Under the pieces are notes generated by a model. That model had not been told where the DNA came from and made no database searches. It saw only the letters and a list, made by a program, of their open reading frames with translations. A DNA stretch of 40,075 nt from assembly GCA_900318335.1 (NCBI GenBank), contig ONKF01000029.1, forward strand, positions 1 to 40,075, read 5' to 3'. The translations under genes and the position numbers were made by a program. The DNA is from an uncultured Prevotellaceae bacterium. GTDB lineage: Bacteria; Bacteroidota; Bacteroidia; Bacteroidales; Muribaculaceae. The first letter of the stretch is position 1. Each line of letters starts with the position of its first letter. Of the stretch, positions 33,729 through 40,075 are shown in pieces.

Positions 33729-33913
33729 TTAATACTCGTCAGGGTCAAAGAAGAAGTCATCGTCGTTGGTCGGATAGTCGGGCCAGATGTCCTCAATGGA
33801 CTCATAAGTGTCGCCTTCATCTTCAATTTCCTGCAGGTTCTCTATCACTTCGAGAGGTGCGCCACTGCGCACGGCATAGTCGATGAGGTTGCCAATTCAA
33901 GTGTCCAATACAT
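33729..33913 (-). pseudogene. DUF2795 protein gene with internal deletion and frameshift
   Basis: Read on the minus strand, ATG at 33913 begins MYWTLELA, the typical start of Bacteroidales DUF2795 proteins. The sequence then jumps straight to the conserved back half in another frame: NLIDYAVRSGAPLEVIENLQ, EIEDEGDTYESIEDIWPDYP and a terminal acidic FFFDPDEY. Roughly 15 residues (the expected segment between LELA and LIDYA, judged from memory of the family) are missing. The remaining length of 185 bases is not a multiple of three. A TGA stop lies just upstream in the second frame. The promoter is intact (33971-34001). It is either a real deletion or an assembly error. Confidence 0.8.
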
Positions 33914-33970
33914 AGTTTTTTCTTGTTGTGCTAATCTTTTATGAAAATATCCTGTGTCTTAAAAATTGCG

Positions 33971-34001
33971 CAAATTTAGTGCAAGTCGAGCGCATAGCAA
34001 A
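33971..34001 (-). promoter_or_regulatory. promoter of the DUF2795 gene
   Basis: On the minus strand TTTG (33998-34001), 19-bp spacer, TAAATTTG (33971-33978), about 58 bp before ATG 33913. The promoter is still consensus although the gene is broken. Confidence 0.7.
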
Positions 34002-34075
34002 AGAAAAACGGAGTTTTTTTTGTTTTATGCTGGCATGCGGCCTAAATTACTTAAAAGTATGGTTATTTTTGTGTA

Positions 34076-34630
34076 TCACGCATCCTTGTCCCAGTAGATT
34101 TCTTCGACCTGGTTCTGGATATTGTTGAATCTTGCAAACACAAAGAAGAAGTCGCTCAATCGGTTCAGGTATTCGAGTACGAGCGGCTCGACAGGGGCTA
34201 CCCGCGCGAGCGACACCACGCGGCGTTCGGCACGTCGAGTGATGGTGCGGCAACGGTCGGCTTGGGCCGACAGGCGCGTTCCACCGGGCAGGATGAAACC
34301 ACGCATGGGGGGCAGTTCCTCGCTCATTTCGTCCATCATCTTCTCCAGGGCAGTGACATCGTCAGGTGTCAGGCCATAGAGGGTGGCATCCTTGGCGTCG
34401 TTGGCCAGGTAGGCACCGATGTTAAACAGTTTGTTCTGGGCTTTGCGCAGCAGTGTGCTGATGTCACGATCGTCGAGTTTGGTGCTGTGAAGCAGCACGC
34501 CGATGTTGGAATTCAACTCATCGACGGTGCCGTAGGCCTCGACGCGCACGTCATCCTTGCTAACGCGGTTGCCGCTCACGAGCGACGTGGTACCGGCATC
34601 GCCGGTGCGGGTATAAACTTTTCCTTTCAT
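34076..34630 (-). CDS. PduO-type cob(I)alamin adenosyltransferase
   Basis: 184 residues. The ATP-binding N-terminal motif is TRTGDAGTTSL (7-17), and the C-terminal helices hold RRAERRVVSLA and YLNRLSDFFFVFAR, the signature of PduO-type ATP:cob(I)alamin adenosyltransferases. It makes adenosylcobalamin and hands it to enzymes such as methylmalonyl-CoA mutase, with which MeaB (12371-13525) works. It is on the minus strand, 102 bp downstream of the GntP gene end. No B12 riboswitch is visible in the 34631-34732 leader. Confidence 0.94.
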   Translation of the reverse strand: MKGKVYTRTGDAGTTSLVSGNRVSKDDVRVEAYGTVDELNSNIGVLLHSTKLDDRDISTLLRKAQNKLFNIGAYLANDAKDATLYGLTPDDVTALEKMMDEMSEELPPMRGFILPGGTRLSAQADRCRTITRRAERRVVSLARVAPVEPLVLEYLNRLSDFFFVFARFNNIQNQVEEIYWDKDA

Positions 34631-34732
34631 AAGTGTTATATCTATTATTGTTGAGTTACTGACAATATGTCTGCCATACCAGTAGGGTAGGGCGTATTTC
34701 TATATACGGCAAGAATCATGCCGAATTGGTTT

Positions 34733-36079
34733 TTAGGTTGGGATCAGGAGGGAGGCGAGGGTGATGAGGGCGATGGCGGTGAGGCCCATCATCAGGGTCA
34801 TGAGGGTCATCGTGCGGTAGCCGTCGCGGGCCTTGATGCCTCCGAAACCCGTCACCACCCAGAAGTAACTGTCGTTGGCGTGTGACACGGTCATCGCTCC
34901 GGCACCGATTGCCATGACGACAAGGGCTGCCGCAAGGGGGCTGGTGAAGCCCAGGGCGTTCATCATTGACCCCGAGTCGTTAAACATGCCCATCATGCTC
35001 GCTGTCGTGGTGATGGCAACAGTCGATGAGCCTTGGGCCGACTTCAGAATGGCGGCAATCAGGAAGGGGAACACTACGCCCAGCGCCTTGAGCGCTTCGC
35101 CTGATTCCTTGATGATATCCACAAAGCCGCTGGCAACGACCACGGCTCCGAGCACACCGCCTGCTGCGGTGATGAAGATGATGGGACCGGCGGTCTTGAG
35201 CGACGATTGGGTGATGTCATAGAATTGGCCTGTCATTTTTCTCTTCATGAGCAGGGGCAGGCAGGACAGCAAGGCTATCATTAAGGCAATAGCTGGCTTG
35301 CCCAGGAAGGTGAGAGCGGTGGTAATCCCTGATGGTAGCTGTGTTAATGCTGCCACGCTGCCCAGCGCCATGAGCACGATGGGCAAGACAATGGGCAGGA
35401 ACGCCAGCGCCGCGTTGCAGGGGCGTTCATCCTCGGCCGTGAGGACTTCGTTCGGGGTTTCGGCAGGCTCAATGCGCTTGCCGACGCTGCCAGCAAAAAA
35501 GTAGGCTGGGATAAGCGTCAGCAGGGAAATCACGCTGCCCAGGGCGATGACAAGCAACAGGTTGTTTTCGAGCCCAACCATACCGGCAGCCGCCACGGGT
35601 CCGGGTGTGGGCGGAATGAACACATGCGAGGCAAACAGGCCAGCCGCCAGTGCCAGCATCAATGGCACGGGCGAGTTGCCCGACCGCTTGGCCAGCGACT
35701 TGCCTATCGGGCTGACCAGCACAAATCCGCTGTCACAGAACACGGGTATCGACACAATCCATCCGATGAGCATCATCGCCAAGCGTGGATGCCGCTTGCC
35801 CACCACACGCTCTACGGCACGAGCCAGTACCACAGCGCCACCAGTGCGCTCCAGCACACTGCCTATCAGTGTGCCGAAGATGATCACCAGGGCGATGCCG
35901 CTGGACACGCCCCCAAAGCCCTTGCCAATCACATCGGGTATGTCAGCAAACGGGATACCCAGCAACACTGCCAGCAGCAATGCCGTTCCCAGTATTGCCA
36001 GAAATGGATGAACCTTCCACCGCGCGATAGCCACCACCATCAGAATGATAGCCGCAGCAAATATCAGTAACGTACTCAT
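34733..36079 (-). CDS. GntP-family gluconate/organic-acid permease
   Basis: 448 residues from ATG 36079 (MSTLLIF), the normal family length. Twelve or so transmembrane helices are expected from the hydrophobic blocks. Family motifs: FGGVSSGIALVIIFGTLIG, VSIPVFCDSGFVLVSPIGKS, FIPPTPGPVAAAGMVG, QGSSTVAITTTASMM and SHANDSYFWVVTGFGG. It imports gluconate or related sugar acids with protons. No gluconate kinase or dehydratase is nearby. The frame is open back to 36196, but the promoter at 36094-36125 lies inside that extension. ATG 36088 (MTTMST) would be almost leaderless. Confidence 0.92.
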   Translation of the reverse strand: MSTLLIFAAAIILMVVAIARWKVHPFLAILGTALLLAVLLGIPFADIPDVIGKGFGGVSSGIALVIIFGTLIGSVLERTGGAVVLARAVERVVGKRHPRLAMMLIGWIVSIPVFCDSGFVLVSPIGKSLAKRSGNSPVPLMLALAAGLFASHVFIPPTPGPVAAAGMVGLENNLLLVIALGSVISLLTLIPAYFFAGSVGKRIEPAETPNEVLTAEDERPCNAALAFLPIVLPIVLMALGSVAALTQLPSGITTALTFLGKPAIALMIALLSCLPLLMKRKMTGQFYDITQSSLKTAGPIIFITAAGGVLGAVVVASGFVDIIKESGEALKALGVVFPFLIAAILKSAQGSSTVAITTTASMMGMFNDSGSMMNALGFTSPLAAALVVMAIGAGAMTVSHANDSYFWVVTGFGGIKARDGYRTMTLMTLMMGLTAIALITLASLLIPT

Positions 36080-36093
36080 CGTTGTCATATCTG

Positions 36094-36125
36094 CAAAGGT
36101 ACGACATAATAACAAGAGTATCAAA
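36094..36125 (-). promoter_or_regulatory. promoter of the GntP permease gene
   Basis: On the minus strand TTTG (36122-36125), 20-bp spacer, TACCTTTG (36094-36101). It decides the start of the gene and leaves a leader of roughly 10 nt. Confidence 0.75.
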
Positions 36126-36177
36126 CCATCTGCCCCTTTTTGTGTTACATGCTCAGCCCGAGCCATTATGAAAAGAT

Positions 36178-36264
36178 GAGGATGTCGCAAAACCATCGAC
36201 TCTAAGGGTTAATCGGCCGTTAGACGGATTAATACTGAGTCAAGTGAAGTTTTGCAGCATCCTC
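36178..36264. mobile_element. MITE-like 87-bp inverted-repeat element
   Basis: GAGGATGTCGCAAAAC (36178-36193) and GTTTTGCAGCATCCTC (36249-36264) are inverted repeats, 14 of 16 complementary. The interior holds a second stem built on TTAATCGG...ACGGATTAA. There is no coding sequence. The terminal motif is of the sort seen at ends of IS elements (recollection only). I see no clear target-site duplication. It sits in the gap between GntP and the dockerin-tailed gene. Confidence 0.45.
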
Positions 36265-36351
36265 TCAGTAGTTCAGCTTACCAGAGGCGAAATGATGATG
36301 CGGCTGAATTATGTCAAAGTCTCATCCGTTTTGATTCCTGTATTTAAAGAT

Positions 36352-37905
36352 TTAATTGTCACCTTGAATCAAGTTGACGATGGCGTTGACATCGGCGATG
36401 GTGACTTCTCCGTCTCCGTTGGCGTCGGCAGCGGGACTATGGGTGTGACCGGCATTGCCGCCCATGACGACGATATCAATGACGCTGTTGGCATCGGAAA
36501 TAGTAATCTCTCCATCACCATCCACGTCACCCGGAAATATGATTGCATTAGGATTAAAGCGCATGCCCTTGTAGATGATTTTGCCGTCCTTGATGACATG
36601 GCTCAATCCACAATACTCCTGATAATCGGCATCGGGGTCAGGCTTGCGGGTGAACGGCGTCAACAAGTCACCCATGTCATAGCTGTCGAAGCCGATACCC
36701 TCTACCACATAGGCCAAAGTGTCGCCCAGCTCATTGATATAGGCACAGCGGGAACACTTCACACCATCTATTTCAATATGATCAATATTGATGAAGTTCT
36801 CTTTGGTTAAGAACTGATTCCGTTGTGACTCAAGAAAGAAATCCACAGCATAAAACCCACGTGAGTTCGCTCCGAGTGAATAAAGCGCTTGAGTCCCACC
36901 AGAGTACTGGTAAGTATCGAAATAAATCATGTTCCTGTCTTGCTCAATCACACTATTCAAGGCCAGATTATTGTGGCAGAGAACAAAGGCTTCGTTCTCT
37001 CTTAACCCTGCAATCAAACTGTCGTTTTCAAGACTATAATCGAAATAGTACAATGCCTTAAATACCTGGTTATATCCATTCTTAAATGGGGCTAGGCCAT
37101 TAAACCGATAAGTATAGTAGTAACTTGTCGTGTCACCATTGTTGATAATTACCTTCTCGTTAATCCATTTCACCCCCTCGCGAATCACGGACAGATACCT
37201 GTCTTCAACAAATCCTTCGGGATAAATTACCTCATCGTCTTCTACAACTTTTTCAAGACCAAAATAAGGGGCATCATGGATGCCAGTCGAAATAGGCATG
37301 AAGAAACTCAATGGTGTGCTATTCGCAGCGATCAGGCCGATTCCTTCTATTTGCTGGAACTCGCTCCATATTTCACCTACATAGCGCTTAGCCAAATGCT
37401 TACCTATAGAAATCGTATCAGAATAAAGATGATGATAAGGATGGAAGTATTCAGAATAGTTAAATCCCTCCCAGTAAGTGATGGGGTCATTAAAGTCATA
37501 GAGTATAAATTCTTGACCGTTATAATAATTTACTGAGTCAAAATAGTTATATACGGGACAGTCGTCAAATCTTCTTCCATCTGGGATAATACCATAAACT
37601 ACCTTGTCCTCTTCTCGGAGGTATACGGGAATGGTGTCATTTTGTTCGTTAATGCAGTCCCCACTGTATTTGTGCATAGCCTTGTAGGTTTTGCCATTAA
37701 TTATGGTATCGCCCTTGAATTCAAGTGTGCGGTAAACGCTATTATTGCCTTGTGCTGGGTTATTACAAGGATCATAATGATAATCACTAATCCAATATGT
37801 CCACTTGACGCCTTCACGGACGAAGGGAACATACTCGTACTCCTGGGCCAGTGCTTGGGTCATACTCAGCAGGGCCAAAATCGATAAAAGTAAAGTCTTT
37901 TTCAT
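36352..37905 (-). CDS. secreted protein with dockerin-like EF-hand tail, paralog A
   Basis: 517 residues from ATG 37905, with signal peptide MKKTLLLSILALLSMTQALA. The 15 extra residues to 37950 overlap the promoter and are excluded. The body has two copies of a repeated unit, each beginning REGVKW (about residues 30 and 250), each with a GDT-x-YKAMHKYSG- or YYYTYRF-type strand. Further C-terminal is EGIGFDSYDMGDLLTPF, then a dockerin-type pair of EF-hand calcium loops: DVDGDGEITISDANSVIDIV and DANGDGEVTIADVNAIVNLI. It is secreted or surface-exposed and binds Ca2+ (inference). No cohesin is seen. Function unknown. Confidence 0.8.
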   Translation of the reverse strand: MKKTLLLSILALLSMTQALAQEYEYVPFVREGVKWTYWISDYHYDPCNNPAQGNNSVYRTLEFKGDTIINGKTYKAMHKYSGDCINEQNDTIPVYLREEDKVVYGIIPDGRRFDDCPVYNYFDSVNYYNGQEFILYDFNDPITYWEGFNYSEYFHPYHHLYSDTISIGKHLAKRYVGEIWSEFQQIEGIGLIAANSTPLSFFMPISTGIHDAPYFGLEKVVEDDEVIYPEGFVEDRYLSVIREGVKWINEKVIINNGDTTSYYYTYRFNGLAPFKNGYNQVFKALYYFDYSLENDSLIAGLRENEAFVLCHNNLALNSVIEQDRNMIYFDTYQYSGGTQALYSLGANSRGFYAVDFFLESQRNQFLTKENFINIDHIEIDGVKCSRCAYINELGDTLAYVVEGIGFDSYDMGDLLTPFTRKPDPDADYQEYCGLSHVIKDGKIIYKGMRFNPNAIIFPGDVDGDGEITISDANSVIDIVVMGGNAGHTHSPAADANGDGEVTIADVNAIVNLIQGDN

Positions 37906-37947
37906 ATCTGTATCTGATTTATAACGGTTATTGAATTTTCTCACCTG

Positions 37948-37955
37948 CAAAGTTA
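37948..37955 (-). promoter_or_regulatory. -7 element of dockerin-tailed paralog A
   Basis: Minus-strand TAACTTTG, about 43 bp before ATG 37905. The surrounding ~80 bp (37940-38025) is closely similar to the region before paralog B. Confidence 0.6.
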
Positions 37956-38025
37956 GTAAAGATAAATGTTAAATCACCAAAAATGGACAACATTCCGACC
38001 TTATTTTGAAAATAATAAGTATCTG
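37956..38025 (-). repeat. duplicated upstream region, copy A
   Basis: Bases 37956-38025 (GTAAAGATAAATGTTAAATC, then CACCAAAAATGG-CAACATTCC) recur with few changes at 39673-39742 before paralog B. The tandem duplication therefore included the promoter. Confidence 0.75.
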
Positions 38026-38029
38026 ATAA

Positions 38030-39622
38030 TCAATCACCTTGAATCAAGTTGACGATGGCGTTGACATCGGCGATGGTGATCTCTCCGTCCCCGTTGGCGT
38101 CGGCAGCGGGACTGTGGGTGTGACCGGCATTGCCGCCCATGACGACGATATCAATGACGCTGTTGGCATCTGAAATGGTAATCTCACCGTCACCATCCAC
38201 GTCGCCGGGGAGCACTATTGCATCAGGATTAAAGCGCATGCCCTTGTAGATGATTTTGCCGTCCTTGATGACATGGCTCAATCCACAATATTCCTGATAG
38301 TCGGCATTGGGATCAGGTTTGCGGGTGAACGGTGTCAACAAGTCGCCCATATCACGACTGTCAAATCCGATGCCCTCTACCACATAGGCTGCCGTGTCGC
38401 CCTGCTCGTTGACATAAGCGTAGCGGCTACACGTCACACTCTCAATTGTCAAGGGTTCCAACTGAACGAAGTTCTCACGGTTCAACCAATCCCCATTTTG
38501 GTACTCAATATAGTAATTAAGAAGGCAGTTTGAACTAATGTCTGATTTATCAAACGAATATATTTCATACTTGGTACCACCGTTGAGCTCAAAATCAATT
38601 AAGCACTCACTATTCTCTTGATACGGTTTTAACATCCGATTGTCTATGCAATAGACTCCGAATGTTCCGTCACTAACAAATGAAACCAAACTATCGGTAC
38701 ACGGATTCATCACATCTTCAGACGAATAGTAGCAGTAATAGTCGTTGGTTACATTCCCTACTGGCTTGAATTTATAGGTGTAATAGTAGCGGGTTGTGTC
38801 ACCATGATTGATTAATACGTGTTCGTTTACCCACATGACATCACTGCGGGCTATCGGGAGATAACCATCATCAGGGTTCTTGTTAATCTCACTTTCTGAG
38901 CGATAAATGATTTTGCCATCTTCAATGACATGGCTCATGTGGAACGTAACAGTCTCATTCATGAATGTGTCATATTGATAGGCAAGTGTAAAACCTCTAA
39001 TAATGCCATCAAAGCCGATTCCCTCAACAAAACAGAAGTCACCAAAAGTGCCGAAACCGAAGACATGGCGCCTTACTTTATGGCCATTCACTGTTATCAT
39101 ATCAGTGAATTTGTACGGTCTGTAGCCTGCATCCTCGTAGAATTGATAATACCGCGAATTGGAGTAATTGAATGAAACGGGATCATTAAAGTCATACAGA
39201 ATGAATTCTTCTCCATTTTTCAAAAGAGAATATATCTCAGCGTTGTCACAGCAATTGATTGGGCAATCCGCATAGGTTCTACCGTCAGGAACGATGCCAT
39301 AGACCACCTTGTCTTCTTCACGCATATAAATGGGGATTGTGTCATTTTCCTCATTAATTGTTGATCCACTGTATTTGTGCATAGCCTTATAGCTCTTCCC
39401 ATTAATCACGGTATCTCCTTTGAATTCTAGATTATAATACAGTTGAATATACCTTGAATAATGGGCTTCACCATCTTCTGCCACACTATCTTCTAACTCC
39501 ACTTGAATACGATACACCCACTTGACGCCCTCACGCACGAACGGGACGTACTCGTACTCTTGGGCAGCTGCCTGGGACATGCCCAGCAGGGCCAAAATCG
39601 ATAAAAGTATAGTCTTTTTCAT
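38030..39622 (-). CDS. secreted protein with dockerin-like EF-hand tail, paralog B
   Basis: 530 residues from ATG 39622, signal peptide MKKTILLSILALLGMSQAAA. Same order as paralog A: two repeated body units (REGVKW near 30; SDVMWVNE near 260), the EGIGFDSRDMGDLLTPF block, and EF-hand loops DVDGDGEITISDANSVIDIV and DANGDGEITIADVNAIVNLI. The last ~100 residues and their DNA are almost identical to paralog A, while the central body is far more diverged. This points to duplication with later gene conversion or selection on the tail. Likely secreted; function unknown. Confidence 0.8.
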   Translation of the reverse strand: MKKTILLSILALLGMSQAAAQEYEYVPFVREGVKWVYRIQVELEDSVAEDGEAHYSRYIQLYYNLEFKGDTVINGKSYKAMHKYSGSTINEENDTIPIYMREEDKVVYGIVPDGRTYADCPINCCDNAEIYSLLKNGEEFILYDFNDPVSFNYSNSRYYQFYEDAGYRPYKFTDMITVNGHKVRRHVFGFGTFGDFCFVEGIGFDGIIRGFTLAYQYDTFMNETVTFHMSHVIEDGKIIYRSESEINKNPDDGYLPIARSDVMWVNEHVLINHGDTTRYYYTYKFKPVGNVTNDYYCYYSSEDVMNPCTDSLVSFVSDGTFGVYCIDNRMLKPYQENSECLIDFELNGGTKYEIYSFDKSDISSNCLLNYYIEYQNGDWLNRENFVQLEPLTIESVTCSRYAYVNEQGDTAAYVVEGIGFDSRDMGDLLTPFTRKPDPNADYQEYCGLSHVIKDGKIIYKGMRFNPDAIVLPGDVDGDGEITISDANSVIDIVVMGGNAGHTHSPAADANGDGEITIADVNAIVNLIQGD

Positions 39623-39664
39623 ATCTGTATCTGATTTATAATGATTATTAAAATTTCTCACTTG

Positions 39665-39672
39665 CAAAGGTA
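39665..39672 (-). promoter_or_regulatory. -7 element of dockerin-tailed paralog B
   Basis: Minus-strand TACCTTTG, 43 bp before ATG 39622, the same distance as for paralog A. Confidence 0.6.
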
Positions 39673-39742
39673 GTAAAGATAAATGTTAAATCACCAAAAA
39701 TGGGCAACATTCCGACCTCATTTTGAAAATAATAAATAGTTG
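39673..39742 (-). repeat. duplicated upstream region, copy B
   Basis: Counterpart of 37956-38025, near-identical. It ends before the divergent promoter of the gene at 39884. Confidence 0.75.
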
Positions 39743-39812
39743 ATAATCAGCTGTCTGAAAAATAAAAATCTAATTTTGCCCTCATTCGGGTGTCTCGTTG
39801 GCTACAAATTGT

Positions 39813-39820
39813 TAATTTTG
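39813..39820 (+). promoter_or_regulatory. -7-like element before the last gene
   Basis: TAATTTTG (39813-39820). A second match, TAATTTTG at 39771-39778, lies further upstream. Between and after them GTGTCTCGTT occurs twice (39790-39799 and 39820-39829), 30 bp apart. Either box could drive the gene at 39884. Confidence 0.4.
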
Positions 39821-39883
39821 TGTCTCGTTTTCACCGATTCTTGGGGTGAAGCGAGGCTAAACCCGATACAATAACGCTATCAA

Positions 39884-40075
39884 ATGATAAACGTCAAGAA
39901 CATCCCAATAGCACTCGTCGCCGCTTTGGTCCTTATGGCGGCGGGATGCCACCACGACAGCGCCACCATGCGTGAGCTTGCCCGCATCGACACGATGGTG
40001 TATCACTATCATGAGCAGGAAGCCTTGCCCCTGTTGCAAGAGATGAACACCGGGCAGATGAGCAAACAGGAGCAG
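39884..40075 (+). CDS. lipoprotein, N-terminal 64 residues (cut by window end)
   Basis: ATG 39884 starts MINVKNIPIALVAALVLMAA then GCHHDSATMRELARIDTM, a clear lipoprotein signal with lipobox Cys22. The 64 codons run open to the window edge. What is visible (ELARIDTMVYHYHEQEALPL) resembles the start of Bacteroidales TPR-containing lipoprotein regulators, but too little is present to name a family. Confidence 0.7.
   Translation, partial: MINVKNIPIALVAALVLMAAGCHHDSATMRELARIDTMVYHYHEQEALPLLQEMNTGQMSKQEQ

Noticed and set aside
34631-34732. Possible cobalamin riboswitch before the adenosyltransferase gene
   Set aside because: The leader is about 100 nt and shows no B12-box-like sequence or extended fold by eye.
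39857-40039. 60-codon minus-strand frame at the window end
   Set aside because: It is antisense to a plus-strand gene start with a clear lipoprotein signal.

Overview
The window looks like a chromosomal piece of a Bacteroidales genome (Bacteroidaceae/Prevotellaceae/Muribaculaceae range; I cannot place it more finely). Signs are a near-complete absence of Shine-Dalgarno leaders, many promoters of the Bacteroidetes form (TTTG or TTG, about 19-20 bp, then TAnnTTTG), lipoproteins and TonB-dependent receptors, a GH97 enzyme, DUF1573/DUF2059/DUF5689/DUF2795 proteins, a LytS/LytTR pair and a MeaB/PduO-type cobalamin pair. It is ordinary accessory-rich chromosome; I see no phage, CRISPR array or conjugative element.

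Layout. 1-190: 3' end of a 5S rRNA and two terminators closing an rRNA operon. 261-2429: a lone GH97 alpha-glucosidase-type enzyme, then tRNA-Asp(GTC) on the minus strand. 2815-10137: two paralogous outer-membrane receptors (minus strand) flanking a REP-associated transposase with its hairpin repeats; the second receptor is divergent from a PAS-LuxR regulator. Both receptor promoters carry the same pair of CAC-N4-GGGTG sites exactly 50 bp apart. 10150-11344: a DUF3298 lipoprotein and a candidate small RNA. 11372-15039: a minus-strand operon DUF1573-DUF1573-meaB-lipoprotein-Nudix. 15237-18130: three tandem DUF2059-like secreted proteins. 18306-21557: a tricorn-like S41 peptidase. 21832-22119: SemiSWEET transporter. 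22287-28534: a surface/export cluster TonB receptor-DUF5689 lipoprotein-endonuclease/exonuclease/phosphatase. 28715-30507: LytS/LytTR two-component system. 30621-32802: AAA ATPase and a GYF_2 membrane protein. 32909-36079 (minus): zinc-ribbon/FtsK-gamma-like membrane protein, a broken DUF2795 gene, PduO-type adenosyltransferase, GntP permease. 36178-36264: a MITE-like element. 36352-39622: two paralogous secreted proteins with dockerin-like EF-hand tails. 39884-end: the start of a lipoprotein gene.

How genes fit together. MeaB and the adenosyltransferase both serve adenosylcobalamin-dependent methylmalonyl-CoA mutase, although they lie in different transcription units. The LuxR regulator is the best local candidate for controlling both paralogous receptors. 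The TonB receptor, DUF5689 lipoprotein and EEP enzyme probably make one surface module acting on a phosphodiester- or phosphate-containing substrate (inference). Several families show recent local duplication: the receptors, the DUF2059 trio (83 identical bases over the signal-peptide region) and the dockerin-tailed pair (near-identical 3' ends and upstream regions).
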